A DNA stretch of 64,000 nucleotides from an uncultured Collinsella sp. (GCA_934647195.1 CAKUFD010000005.1:1-64000); one strand, 5' to 3'. Shown: positions 1-8,497, numbered from the stretch's first letter. Numbers and translations are program-made. Notes: a model not told the origin generated them from the sequence alone.

Positions 1-77
1 AATCCCCGTCTCGACGCAAAAAGCCCCGGCGCCGTGGCCGGGGCTCATCAAAACAAGGGCTGGGGTAGAGGGATTCG
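1..77. repeat. 77-bp direct repeat, copy 1
   Basis: Bases 1-77 are identical to 183-259. The repeat contains a plus-strand tRNA 3'-end-like piece (the first 18 bases), a GC hairpin at 22-45, and the last 17 bases of the tRNA-Gln (read on the minus strand). The copy begins at the first base of the window, so it may extend further left. It breaks off inside the T-loop sequence TTCGAA of the tRNA-Gln copy. Confidence 0.9.
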
Positions 78-182
78 CGTGCGGCTGGCGCCGCACGGTC
101 CGCTGCGGGCGCTGGCGCGCCCTTGCGTGCTCCGCCGGCTAACGCTCGCGCGTTCGCTCGGCTCCGCACCCTCGCGGGTTCG
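78..182. other. Spacer between the two 77-bp repeats
   Basis: This 105-bp GC-rich stretch lies between two TTCG half-sites. It contains a perfect hairpin at 78-97 (8-bp arms, 4-base loop) and several GC-rich short repeats. Its right end runs into a tRNA T-loop-like sequence, but no complete tRNA can be folded because the 5' half of the T-stem does not pair. No gene is seen. Confidence 0.6.
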
Positions 183-259
183 AATCCCCGTCTCGACGCA
201 AAAAGCCCCGGCGCCGTGGCCGGGGCTCATCAAAACAAGGGCTGGGGTAGAGGGATTCG
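183..259. repeat. 77-bp direct repeat, copy 2
   Basis: Second, identical copy of bases 1-77, with a period of 182 bp. This copy runs into the intact tRNA-Gln gene, whereas copy 1 holds only the 17-base tail of that tRNA. Confidence 0.9.
199..227 (-). terminator. Terminator after tRNA-Gln
   Basis: A hairpin with 9-bp GC-rich arms (204-212 and 219-227) is followed, read on the minus strand, by a run of T (complement of the A run at 199-203). It lies just downstream of tRNA-Gln. An identical hairpin is in repeat copy 1 at 22-45. Confidence 0.7.
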
Positions 260-312
260 AACCCCCGTAACCGGCACCAAAAACCGGGGTCCTGCCGCTG
301 GACGATACCCCA
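242..312 (-). tRNA. tRNA-Gln (TTG anticodon)
   Basis: Read on the minus strand, the 7-bp acceptor stem pairs TGGGGTA with TACCCCA. The anticodon loop TTTTGGT gives anticodon TTG, and a standard GGTTCGAATCC T-arm follows. The discriminator base is G and the 3' CCA is not encoded in full. The hairpin at 204-227 probably ends the transcript. Confidence 0.93.
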
Positions 313-349
313 ATGCGGACGTGCTACTATTGCAGCTTGTCTAGTTTAC

Positions 350-1270
350 CTAATCACTCAAGGCAGCGCAAACGCCATCGAGAATGCGCACAGCGAGAGT
401 CTGCGCATCGCTTGACGTGAACGTGCCGTTGTAGCACGTGAGGCCGGTGAGCTCAATGCGCAGGTGTGCGGGCTTCGATGCGGCTGCCTCAAAAGCGGTG
501 CTAATGCGCTTGGCGAGGTTGTTGCACTGGGCGAGCGTAAGGGTGGGGCGCGGGTCTGCGCCCTCGGGAAGCTCGTCGCTTGCGAGCTCGAGAACCAAAT
601 CCATGCCCTCGGGAGCCTCGCCCTCGCTGAGCACCATGCCGCTATTCTCCGTTGTCGCCGAGGCGATGTTCCACATGCGCGATGCGATGTTGCGGGCGAT
701 GGCGTCCTGGCCGCTTACGGCGATACGATAGTGCTCGAGCACGTTCGCGGCGCGCGCAAAGCCCGTGCGCTCTTCTGCCTCCAGCACAGAGGGTTTCCCC
801 TCCCATACGTGGCGCAGACGATTGATGTAGCGGAACGTGTCCTGGAAGGCCATGCCGTCGGCAAACAGGCCGACGTTTTCTTGGAACTGCTGCAGGGCGT
901 TTTCGGTATGCGGGCCAAAATAGCCATCGACATCGCCGCAACCAAAGCCCAAAGCGTTCAAGGCCTGCTGCAACGCGATGACGTCGGCACCATGGAAGTT
1001 GGGGAGGCGCAGGTAAAGCGTGCGATCGCCCAGTTTATACGAGGCGTCTACCAGTGCGCTCCAGCAGATGATGTCGACATCGCCCAGAGCATCGAGGCCC
1101 GAGGAGACGCGAAACGACGCCACAGCGCGCGCAGTCGTATCTCCGTAGAGTTTCTGCTCGCATTCCTGCTCATCGATAGTAAAGCCCAGGCCAATCAGGC
1201 GCGTTTGAATATCTTCGACAGCGGGTCCTTGCATGCCCTTTGTAATCGGATCCAAGAGAACCCCTTTCAT
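350..1270 (-). CDS. Peptidoglycan-binding protein, CwlM-like, degenerate amidase
   Basis: This 306-residue protein has two peptidoglycan_binding_1 repeats. The first follows the start (KGMQGPAVEDIQTRLIGLGF). The second is near residues 80-130 (ALQQALNALGFGCGDVDGYF, then FGPHTENALQQF). The C-terminal 170 residues sit where CwlM-type actinobacterial proteins carry an Amidase_3 domain. I do not see the zinc ligands of that family (the GHGG and SIHaN motifs), so it is probably not an active amidase. CwlM homologues bind peptidoglycan precursors or regulate MurA, and a regulatory or scaffolding role is inferred here. I chose ATG at 1270 because the repeat starts directly after it. A TTG at 1312 would add 14 residues. 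Neither start has a strong ribosome-binding site. The binding repeats are sure; the CwlM link is tentative. Confidence 0.7.
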   Translation of the reverse strand: MKGVLLDPITKGMQGPAVEDIQTRLIGLGFTIDEQECEQKLYGDTTARAVASFRVSSGLDALGDVDIICWSALVDASYKLGDRTLYLRLPNFHGADVIALQQALNALGFGCGDVDGYFGPHTENALQQFQENVGLFADGMAFQDTFRYINRLRHVWEGKPSVLEAEERTGFARAANVLEHYRIAVSGQDAIARNIASRMWNIASATTENSGMVLSEGEAPEGMDLVLELASDELPEGADPRPTLTLAQCNNLAKRISTAFEAAASKPAHLRIELTGLTCYNGTFTSSDAQTLAVRILDGVCAALSD

Positions 1271-1501
1271 ATGCAATATGGCGCGGGCCGCCTGGGAGCG
1301 GCTCGCGTTCAAAGTTACCCATCAGTGTATCAAGTTAACGAGTTGCGCGCTAAGTCGCATGACATTTGCAGCCTGTGTACGCGCGCAAAACCATAAGTGC
1401 TCATTTGGCGCGAGCCTAACAAAACGCTCGGGCGCTCTTTACGCTCCCTTGTCATCCGTCCCATAGCCTAAAGAAAACACGGCTAAGAGAGAGGGGACGC
1501 C

Positions 1502-1645
1502 ATGAGCGATGTATGGGGCGAGGTATTGACGATGGACGATGGCACGAAGGCGGACGTGGTCCCGCTGTTGCAGGATCGCGCTGCGCTTGCCTCCATCGCG
1601 CTGTTCGCCGTGTTGGCTGTCGCTCTCGTTGTCCTTTATCTTTAG
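1502..1645 (+). CDS. Small single-pass membrane protein (47 aa)
   Basis: The short reading frame begins with ATG after a strong purine-rich ribosome-binding site (AGAGAGGGGACGCC). It encodes an acidic N-terminus (MSDVWGEVLTMDDGTKAD) followed by one hydrophobic helix that runs to the C-terminus (LASIALFAVLAVALVVLYL). Its stop overlaps by 4 bases the stop of the convergent polyprenyl synthase gene. The ribosome-binding site, the clean hydrophobic helix and the upstream non-coding space argue for a real gene. It is not a member of a family I recognise. Confidence 0.6.
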   Translation: MSDVWGEVLTMDDGTKADVVPLLQDRAALASIALFAVLAVALVVLYL

Positions 1646-2661
1646 TTCAGGCGTTCGACAAAGAAATCCGCCATGCCAAGAAGCAGATCCTTACACTGAG
1701 GGTCGAGCTCGACGCTTTCCAGTGCGGCTTTGGCGTGGGCGGTAAGGTCGAGCGAGTATGAGTGCGCGTACGCGATGGCGCCCGTGCGCTCGAAAATCTC
1801 GACGGCGCGGTCCAGGCGATCGGGGTCGGTGGTTCCGCTTGTGAGGATATCCATCAACTCGTCGTGCGAGGCGTCGTCGGCGTAGTTGAGGGCGTGGACG
1901 GCCACCAGGGTGCGCTTGCCCTCGGTGATGTCGCAGCGAAAGTCCTTGTTGCGCGCTTCTTTTTTGCCCACCAGGTTGAGCAGGTCGTCTTGAATCTGAA
2001 ATGCCAGGCCGGTGTGCAGGCCAAAGGTGCGTAGGGCAGAAATCTGTTCCTCGCTGCCGCCGCCGATGATGGCTCCGCAGGCAAGCGGGGTAGCGCCGCT
2101 GTAGAAGGCCGTCTTGTGTGTGGCCATGGTGAGGTAGTCCTCGATGCTTAGGTCAAAACGGCCATCGCGAACCCAACCCAGGTCCAGCGCCTGACCCTCG
2201 ATAGTCCGCGCCGTCATGGCGGTGAGCTCTTGGATGAGGCGAACCTTGAGGGGCGCGTCGAGATCGGGGTCGTTTGCTACGGCGGCACTGACGAGCATAA
2301 GGGCGTAGTCGCCGCAGTTGATGGCAATGCCTTCGCCCTCGGTGATGTGAAGGCACGGTTCTCCGCGACGGAGCTGTCCGTTGTCGGCGATGTCGTCGTG
2401 GATGAGCGCTCCAGTTTGGAAGTGCTCGATTGCGGCGGCGCAGGTGGCGGCACGGTTCCAATCGCCACCTACTGCGCGACAGGCGAGCATGCAGATGAGC
2501 GGCCGATGGCGTTTTCCCGCGTTGGCCGAGTAGTGGCCAAGGGGCGCATACAGATATCGTTCGATATCGGCGCTATCGGTCTGGTGGCGAAAATACGTGT
2601 CCAGATAGGCGTTGATCTCGTTGAGATGAGCGCTCAGGAACGCGGTGAAGGAACTCTGCAC
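1642..2661 (-). CDS. Polyprenyl (geranylgeranyl/farnesyl-type) diphosphate synthase
   Basis: Trans-isoprenyl diphosphate synthase of about 339 residues that condenses isopentenyl diphosphate with an allylic diphosphate. The first aspartate-rich motif lies in LIHDDIADNGQLRRGEP, with the arginine pair that binds diphosphate. The second is FQIQDDLLNLVG. Length and motifs fit the IspA/IdsA family. Product chain length cannot be read by eye; it could supply the precursor for undecaprenyl phosphate or menaquinone. I chose GTG at 2661 because GAAAGAGC stands 7 bases before it; a TTG at 2709 would add 16 residues. It is transcribed in the same direction as galE but separated from it by a terminator hairpin. 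Confidence 0.88.
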   Translation of the reverse strand: MQSSFTAFLSAHLNEINAYLDTYFRHQTDSADIERYLYAPLGHYSANAGKRHRPLICMLACRAVGGDWNRAATCAAAIEHFQTGALIHDDIADNGQLRRGEPCLHITEGEGIAINCGDYALMLVSAAVANDPDLDAPLKVRLIQELTAMTARTIEGQALDLGWVRDGRFDLSIEDYLTMATHKTAFYSGATPLACGAIIGGGSEEQISALRTFGLHTGLAFQIQDDLLNLVGKKEARNKDFRCDITEGKRTLVAVHALNYADDASHDELMDILTSGTTDPDRLDRAVEIFERTGAIAYAHSYSLDLTAHAKAALESVELDPQCKDLLLGMADFFVERLN

Positions 2662-2714
2662 GGTAATGCTCTTTCGGGTGAGGGTGCCGGTCACTGGCAG
2701 GTGGAACAAACGAA

Positions 2715-2752
2715 ACGTGGGGCAAATCCCTCATGCGGAATTTGCCCCACGT
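2715..2752 (-). terminator. Terminator after galE
   Basis: Thirteen-base perfect inverted repeat (ACGTGGGGCAAAT and its complement) with a 12-base loop, placed directly after the galE stop on the minus strand. Confidence 0.7.
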
Positions 2753-2765
2753 CGAATGCGATCGA

Positions 2766-3827
2766 TTACTCGGCGTCGGCGAAACCGTTGGGATTGTGGG
2801 ACTGCCAGTTCCAGGAGTCGCGGCACATGTCGGCGAGGTCATACTGAGCTTTCCAGCCCATCTCGCGCTCGGCCTTGCTGGCGTCGCACCAGTTTGCGGC
2901 GATGTCGCCTCCGCGGCGCTCGCGAATGACGTAGGGGAGCTCCTTGCCGCAGGCTTTGGAGAAGGCGTGGATCACGTCGAGAACCGAGCTGCCGGTGCCG
3001 GTGCCCAGGTTGAACACCTCAACGCCCTCACGGCCGTTCATCCAGCGCAGGGCCGAAACATGTCCGGAGGCAAGGTCGCACACGTGGATGTAGTCGCGCA
3101 CGCCGGTGCCGTCGGGGGTGGGGTAGTCGTTGCCGTACACCTGCACGGCCTCGCGCTTGCCCACGGCAACCTGCGCCACGTACGGCACCAGGTTGTTGGG
3201 GATGCCCTTGGGGTCCTCGCCGATGAGGCCCGAAGGATGTGCTCCAATGGGGTTGAAGTAACGCAGCAACACGACATTCCACTCGGGGTCTGCCGTGTGG
3301 AGGTCGGTGAGGATTTGCTCGATCATCCACTTGGTCCAGCCGTACGGGTTGGTAGCGCTCTTCTTGGGGCTCTCCTCGGTAAGGGGCAGGCTGTCGGGGT
3401 CGCCATAGACGGTGGAAGAGCTGGAGAACACGATGGACTTGCAGCCATGGTTGCGCATGACGTCCACGAGCACCAGGGTGTTCTCGATGTTGTTGTGATA
3501 GTACTCGATGGGCTTGGTCACCGATTCGCCTACGGCCTTAAAGCCGGCGAAATGGATCACGCGGTCGATCTTATGATCGGTGAAAATCTTCTCCATGGCA
3601 TCGCGGTCAAGTACGTTTGCCTTGTAGAAGGTGAGATTTTGCGCCTTCTCGTCTCCGACAATCTGGCGTACGCGCGATACGGCGACCTCGCTTGCATTGG
3701 AAAGGTCGTCGACGATGACGACCTGATAGTTGCAATTAAGCAGCTCGATAACGGTGTGGGAGCCGATAAAGCCGGCACCGCCGGTTACCAGCACACAGGT
3801 ATCCTGTGGCTCGAGCATCTGGGACAT
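2766..3827 (-). CDS. galE: UDP-glucose 4-epimerase
   Basis: Interconverts UDP-glucose and UDP-galactose with tightly bound NAD, in the Leloir pathway and for envelope glycan precursors. The N-terminus has the NAD-binding glycine motif (VTGGAGFIGSHT). The short-chain dehydrogenase catalytic residues are visible as SSSSTVYGDP and the tyrosine/lysine pair in NPYGWTKW. At 353 residues it has the normal family length. The start at 3827 follows an ideal ribosome-binding site (GAAAGGAGACTTT). It stands alone between two minus-strand terminators. Confident. Confidence 0.96.
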   Translation of the reverse strand: MSQMLEPQDTCVLVTGGAGFIGSHTVIELLNCNYQVVIVDDLSNASEVAVSRVRQIVGDEKAQNLTFYKANVLDRDAMEKIFTDHKIDRVIHFAGFKAVGESVTKPIEYYHNNIENTLVLVDVMRNHGCKSIVFSSSSTVYGDPDSLPLTEESPKKSATNPYGWTKWMIEQILTDLHTADPEWNVVLLRYFNPIGAHPSGLIGEDPKGIPNNLVPYVAQVAVGKREAVQVYGNDYPTPDGTGVRDYIHVCDLASGHVSALRWMNGREGVEVFNLGTGTGSSVLDVIHAFSKACGKELPYVIRERRGGDIAANWCDASKAEREMGWKAQYDLADMCRDSWNWQSHNPNGFADAE

Positions 3828-3922
3828 AAAGTCTCCTTTCGGAAATGGTTGCCGTGTCAATCAGTATAGAACACTGGTTCAAACGTTTTACGGGAGCGGG
3901 GTAACCGTCGCGTTATGGCATG

Positions 3923-3950
3923 AAAAAACCGGCCGCGGAAGCGACCGGTT
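3923..3950 (-). terminator. Terminator after the CHAP/NlpC-like hydrolase gene
   Basis: Inverted repeat AACCGG...CCGGTT with a further paired inner part. On the minus strand it is followed by six T (complement of the A run at 3923-3928). It is downstream of the gene ending at 3997. Confidence 0.75.
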
Positions 3951-3996
3951 GTTGAACATGAATGGCAGGTTCGAGCGGCGGAGGCGCTAGGACAAC

Positions 3997-5220
3997 CTAG
4001 GACAACACGATGCCCTTCGCCCAGCCCCAGCGGGGCGTGACGGTGGAGTTGTAGAAGTTGATCCAGTAGTCGGCACTGCAGGTGCGGATATAGCCGATGT
4101 TGTCCATGACGGTGTTGCCGCCCACGTAGATTCCCACGTGGCCGTAGATGGCTCCGGCGCTGGTGAAGGGATGCGAGGAAACGGCGATGATCATGCCGGT
4201 CTTCAGATTGCTGCGATTGGAGCTATAGCAGTAGTTGGCGTACATGTCGCAGGCGTTGCCAGGCACAGTGCCCAGGCCCGCGTTGATGAAGACGTCTGCG
4301 ACCCACCAGGCGCACAGGCCTGCGCCGGGGGAGGGGGTATGCTGCGCCCAATAGACGACCTTCGAGGCGGAACCCGTTCCACCGCCGCCCGTGTCGGCGC
4401 TGGAACCGCCGCTTGAGTTACCACCAGATTGTTGGGCCTTCTTTGCCTCTTCTGCGCGTTTGCGAGCGGCCTCTTCGTCTCGCTGGGAGGCGAGCAGCTC
4501 GGCGTCGCGCTTTGCCATAAGCTCCTTGACGTCGGAGTCCAGGCCATCAAGAACGGTTTGGACCTCGTCTTTTTTGGCGCTCATCTCGTTGAGCTTCTGG
4601 GTTTGCTCATCTTTCAGGGTCTCAAGATCGCTCTTTTGATTCTCAAGCTCCTCCTTCTTCGAGGCAAGCTCGTCTTGGATCTCCTGGATCTCGCTGATCG
4701 TCGCGCGGTCTCGCTCGTTCATCTTGTCAAGGTAGTACACGTTCGAGATGAGCTCGTCAAAAGAAGACGAGGAGAGCAGGAGGGTCAATGTATCGTTGCC
4801 TCCGCTTTTATAGCTTTCGCTTACGCGAGCAGAAAGGGTGCTTTGCTTTTGCTCGAGCTCCTCTTGCTTTTTCTCGATCTCTGCCTGGGTGTCATCGATA
4901 TCGTTTTGCACCGACTCGATGTCATCCATGGTCTTGTTGAGCTCCTCGGCAAGTGCCTGATATTCGCTGGCGATGGCGTTGAGCTGGGACTGAACCTCGT
5001 TGTACTTTGTCTGGGCCTCGTTGAGGGCGTCGGTGGTTTCCTTGGTGGCCGATGCAGCCGAGGCGGTGCGGGGGATGCCGTAGAGCACGGCAGCGGTGAC
5101 GGCGCCAAAGGCGAACTTGAGTGCCTCGCGGCGCGTCATGCCGTACGAGATGTATGAAGTGGATTTAACGTACTTGGCGTTGGCTCGCGTTCCCTCGCCA
5201 GTGCGTGGATGCTGTGACAT
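3997..5220 (-). CDS. Secreted coiled-coil CHAP-type peptidoglycan hydrolase (PcsB-like layout)
   Basis: The 407-residue protein has an N-terminal export signal (RREALKFAFGAVTAAVLYG, then an ASA-type cleavage site). A long coiled coil follows from about residue 60 to 260, rich in Glu, Gln and Lys, then a Gly/Ser linker and a C-terminal cysteine-hydrolase domain. The likely nucleophile is the Cys in GAGLCAWWVAD and the His is in YGHVGIYVGG. The coiled coil plus CHAP/NlpC arrangement matches PcsB/CwlO-type hydrolases, which are activated by FtsEX at division. No ftsEX is in the window, so that partner is inferred. The start has GGAGAACAT before it. The double arginine in the signal could indicate Tat export, but this is weak. 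Confidence 0.85.
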   Translation of the reverse strand: MSQHPRTGEGTRANAKYVKSTSYISYGMTRREALKFAFGAVTAAVLYGIPRTASAASATKETTDALNEAQTKYNEVQSQLNAIASEYQALAEELNKTMDDIESVQNDIDDTQAEIEKKQEELEQKQSTLSARVSESYKSGGNDTLTLLLSSSSFDELISNVYYLDKMNERDRATISEIQEIQDELASKKEELENQKSDLETLKDEQTQKLNEMSAKKDEVQTVLDGLDSDVKELMAKRDAELLASQRDEEAARKRAEEAKKAQQSGGNSSGGSSADTGGGGTGSASKVVYWAQHTPSPGAGLCAWWVADVFINAGLGTVPGNACDMYANYCYSSNRSNLKTGMIIAVSSHPFTSAGAIYGHVGIYVGGNTVMDNIGYIRTCSADYWINFYNSTVTPRWGWAKGIVLS

Positions 5221-5387
5221 ATGTTCTCCAGTGGTAGTTCGTTTATATGTCGAAAGCGCTATATGTGTATCTAGAATAGCGTATTTTGAGTGGTGCGTTA
5301 AGTTTTCCATCAAGCATCAACGCAGTGTAGCATCGAGGGGCTTGCGGTATAGTCTAGGCAGTCAATTGAGACCCAAGGCGGTATACC

Positions 5388-6350
5388 ATGCATGAATTTG
5401 ACGATTGCTTTGATACTAATTTCCTGTGTGTTCTCGCATCGATTGTGGGCGAGGACGGCGTGCTGATGGCAGAGCCCATGCGCGACCACACGACGTTTAA
5501 GATCGGCGGCCCTGCGGATGCCATGATTCTGCCGCGCACGCGCGATGAATTGGTTCGCGTTCTTGATATCTGCCTGACGGGCGGCGTGCCCTGCGAGATC
5601 GTGGGCAACGGGTCCGATCTTTTGGTGGGAGACCGTGGCCTGCGCGGGGCATGCATTCTTCTGCGCGATAACTACTCCGACATGACGGTGGCCGGCAATC
5701 GCATTCGCGCGGCAGCCGGAGCGCTTCTGCGCGATGTGGCGCTTACCGCTGCCGACGCCGGTCTTTCTGGCCTGGAGCCCCTGTGGGGCATTCCCGCTAC
5801 GGTGGGTGGCGCCTGTTTTATGAATGCCGGCGCGTATGATTCCTGTACGGCGAACGTGCTTGAGTCTGTGGAGGTCTACATCCCTGGCACCAAGTTAGAG
5901 GACGGTACCCGTGCAAGCGGTCAGGTCCGGACGGTCCCCGTGGCCGAGCTTGGTATGGGCTATCGTAAGAGCCGTATTCATGACGAGGATTGGATCGTGC
6001 TTTCTGCCACGTTTGCCTTGACGCCCGATGACCCGGATATGATTCGTCGTGCGATGGACGACTATCAGGCGCGCCGCGAGGAAAAACAGCCGCTCGAGAT
6101 GCCGAGTGCCGGTTCGACCTTCAAGCGTCCCGAGGGCTATTTTGCCGGAAAGCTCATCATGGACGCCAGCTTGCGCGGCGCTCGCGTGGGCGGCGCCCAG
6201 GTGTCCGAAAAGCACTGCGGCTTTGTGGTCAATGCCGACCATGCCTCTGCTGCCGATGTCTGTGCATTGATTGAGCATGTGCAGGAGCAGGTCAAGGATC
6301 AGTTCGGCGTTGACCTTGAGCCTGAGGTGCGCCGTATCGGCGAGTTCTAA
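5388..6350 (+). CDS. murB: UDP-N-acetylenolpyruvoylglucosamine reductase
   Basis: Flavoprotein that reduces UDP-GlcNAc-enolpyruvate to UDP-MurNAc, the second committed step of peptidoglycan synthesis in the cytoplasm. Visible marks are the FAD-binding opening HTTFKIGGPADA, the NGSDLLV motif, and GIPATVGGACFMNAGAY. The catalytic loop GSTFKRP and the closing NADH/substrate region GFVVN are also present. At 320 residues it has normal length. The order of the C-terminal motifs suits the shorter type II MurB. A TATAGT box at 5348-5353 may be its -10 element. It is divergent from the hydrolase gene and ends at a strong terminator. Confidence 0.95.
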   Translation: MHEFDDCFDTNFLCVLASIVGEDGVLMAEPMRDHTTFKIGGPADAMILPRTRDELVRVLDICLTGGVPCEIVGNGSDLLVGDRGLRGACILLRDNYSDMTVAGNRIRAAAGALLRDVALTAADAGLSGLEPLWGIPATVGGACFMNAGAYDSCTANVLESVEVYIPGTKLEDGTRASGQVRTVPVAELGMGYRKSRIHDEDWIVLSATFALTPDDPDMIRRAMDDYQARREEKQPLEMPSAGSTFKRPEGYFAGKLIMDASLRGARVGGAQVSEKHCGFVVNADHASAADVCALIEHVQEQVKDQFGVDLEPEVRRIGEF

Positions 6351-6401
6351 TTCTCTTTGCAGAAGGCTTGCGGCGGGTTCGATCGCTCGCTACGCGATGA
6401 T

Positions 6402-6446
6402 GCCCCGCGCATCTGCATTCCGAAGCAGATGCACGGGGCTTTTTCA
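6402..6446 (+). terminator. Terminator after murB
   Basis: Long hairpin whose arms match GCCCCG-GCATCTGC and its complement, followed by TTTTT on the plus strand. Confidence 0.85.
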
Positions 6447-6493
6447 TGCCAATGCCGTGGGGCTTGCTTTGACATCTACGGTTGTTGTCGATA

Positions 6494-6530
6494 CAAAAAG
6501 CGGGCGCATCCCGCATGGAATGCGCCCGCT
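6494..6530 (-). terminator. Terminator after pknB operon
   Basis: Perfect 12-base inverted repeat (AGCGGGCGCATC/GATGCGCCCGCT type) at 6499-6530, with an A run on its left that becomes the T run on the minus strand. It closes the kinase operon and converges with the murB terminator. Confidence 0.8.
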
Positions 6531-6556
6531 GCCTTCGTGTGCAATGACTGGCTTGG

Positions 6557-8497
6557 CTATTCGGAGCCCGTCGAGATGTAGAGGATGATCACCGTGCCCG
6601 CGGGCTGCTTGCCGCCGGGGCTGTACTTGATGACATGGCCCACTTCGACCGAGCTGCTGGATTGCTGGCGCGGGTCATACTTGAGGCCCGCGTTGGCTAC
6701 GGCCTCCTCGGCATCTTCGGCCGTCATGCCCGTGAGGCCCAGGGAGTCGACGTCAACCTCATCGCTCGAGGTGTCCTTGCCCTCGGAGATGTAGATGGTG
6801 ACGGTCGAGCCCTTCTTGGCGGTGCCGGTGGGGGTCTGCTTCATAACGTAGCCCTTGGCGTAGGTGTCGCTGGTGCCGCCGCTTTCGACGTTGACGCTAA
6901 AGCCGGCGTTGCTCAGCGTGTTGGTGGCGTCGCTTTCGGACTTGCCTACTACGCCGGGGACCGAGTCGGTCTCGGGGCCGGAGGATACGACGATGTCCAC
7001 CTTGGATCCCTTGTCGACCTTCTCGCCAGCCTTGGGGCTTTGGTTGACGATCTTGCCCTCGTCAGCCTCGTTTGCCTCTTGCGTGGTGCTTCCCACGGTG
7101 AGGCCGGCATCTTCGATCAGCTTCTTTGCCTCGTCAAGATCCGAAGCTTCCGAGAGATCGGGGACTTCAACTTGGTCGATGGGTTTCGGGCCCTTGGAAA
7201 TCACGATGTCGATTTTCGAGCCGGCGGCAGCGGTCTTGCCGCCATCCGGCGTTTGCTCGCACACCTGCCCCTCGGGGTACTGGTCGTTATAGCTCTGGTT
7301 CACGTTGCCGGGCTCAAAGCCACTGCTCTTGATGCTGGTAACAGCAGCTTCTTGCTTCATACCCAAGAGGTTGGGGACGCTCTTTTGCTCTCCGCCGTTA
7401 AGTAGGCCCGAGACGGCAAAGATCGCGATGGCCACAAAGGCGACGATTGCAATGACGATGGCAGCGATCTTGCCTTTGCCCATACCATGCTTCTCGTTGT
7501 CGTAGGAGCTGGTATTGATCTGATTGTTGGGTCGAATCACGGGATTCGATGCCGTGTCGCCGGGAGCGGTGGGGCGCACCATGGCCTGCGTCTTGTCGCC
7601 CATGCGCATGGTCTCGGTGCCACCAGCACCTGCCATGGCTCCGATGACACGGGTAGGCTCGGGAACGTCCACGGTACGACCAGCGAGATAGGAGTTGAGA
7701 ACCTGGCGCAGCTCGTCTGCCGTCTGGAAGCGGTTTGCCGGGTCCTTCTCCATGCACTTGAGGATGATGCGCTCGAGGTCGCCATCGACGTTGGCGTTGA
7801 TCTGACTCGGCGGAATGGGAAGCTCGTTGACCTGCTTGAGGGCGACAGAGATGGCGTCATCGCCGTCAAAGGGCACACGACCCGTGGCGCACTCGTACAT
7901 CACCACACCAAGCGAATAGATATCGGAGGTGGGGCCGAGCTCCTGGCCGCGCGTCTGCTCGGGACTTACGTAGTGGGCGGTGCCCAAGACGTTGTTGTCT
8001 TGAGTGAGATGGCTGTTCTTTGCGCGAGCGATGCCAAAGTCCATCACCTTGATGTTGCCGTCGGGCTGCACCATGATGTTTTGCGGCTTGATGTCGCGAT
8101 GGATGATCTCGTGCCTATGCGCGATGGAGAGCGCGCCGCAGATCTGCGAGCCGATCTGCGCGACCTTCTTGGGGTCGAGTGCGCCATGGCTGCGCACGCC
8201 GCTCTTGAGATCGGTGCCGTGCAGCAGTTCCATCACGATGTAGTAGGTGTCGCCGTCCTTGCCCCAGTCGTAGACGCCCACGATGTAGGGGCTCTGCAGG
8301 GCTGCAGCTGCCTGGGCTTCCTGCTTGAAGCGTGCGGCGAACGTGGGGTCGCCTGCATACTGGGGCAGCATGATCTTAACCGCTACGGCGCGGTTCAGAA
8401 CCTGGTCTTGGGCGCGAAATACCGTGGCCATGCCTCCGGTTCCGACCTTCTCCTTAAGGAGGTACCTTCCTCCCAGCAAGCGCTGTTGCTCCGCCAT
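6557..8497 (-). CDS. pknB: Ser/Thr protein kinase with four PASTA domains
   Basis: Transmembrane eukaryotic-type kinase that senses cell-wall fragments or lipid II and phosphorylates growth and division proteins. The kinase domain (residues about 10-270) is complete: glycine loop VGTGGMATVF, lysine in VAVKIM, HRDIKPQN, DFG in VMDFGIARA, and YVSPEQ. A transmembrane helix lies near 347-370. Four extracellular PASTA repeats follow to the end, with borders marked by the VPN/VPD/VPG starts and ISKGP/VSSGP/ISEGK ends. At 646 residues it has the usual size. The start has GAGGAGTAAGA before it. It is the last gene of the minus-strand operon that begins at 16447, so it is made together with its phosphatase and FHA partners. 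Confidence 0.96.
   Translation of the reverse strand: MAEQQRLLGGRYLLKEKVGTGGMATVFRAQDQVLNRAVAVKIMLPQYAGDPTFAARFKQEAQAAAALQSPYIVGVYDWGKDGDTYYIVMELLHGTDLKSGVRSHGALDPKKVAQIGSQICGALSIAHRHEIIHRDIKPQNIMVQPDGNIKVMDFGIARAKNSHLTQDNNVLGTAHYVSPEQTRGQELGPTSDIYSLGVVMYECATGRVPFDGDDAISVALKQVNELPIPPSQINANVDGDLERIILKCMEKDPANRFQTADELRQVLNSYLAGRTVDVPEPTRVIGAMAGAGGTETMRMGDKTQAMVRPTAPGDTASNPVIRPNNQINTSSYDNEKHGMGKGKIAAIVIAIVAFVAIAIFAVSGLLNGGEQKSVPNLLGMKQEAAVTSIKSSGFEPGNVNQSYNDQYPEGQVCEQTPDGGKTAAAGSKIDIVISKGPKPIDQVEVPDLSEASDLDEAKKLIEDAGLTVGSTTQEANEADEGKIVNQSPKAGEKVDKGSKVDIVVSSGPETDSVPGVVGKSESDATNTLSNAGFSVNVESGGTSDTYAKGYVMKQTPTGTAKKGSTVTIYISEGKDTSSDEVDVDSLGLTGMTAEDAEEAVANAGLKYDPRQQSSSSVEVGHVIKYSPGGKQPAGTVIILYISTGSE

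Noticed and set aside
78..182. A second tRNA gene between the two repeats
   Set aside because: Only a T-loop-like 3' end is present. The 5' half of the T-stem does not pair and no anticodon arm or 5' acceptor strand can be found.
464..1396. A 310-residue plus-strand frame
   Set aside because: It is antisense to the peptidoglycan-binding protein, which shows real domain repeats on the minus strand.
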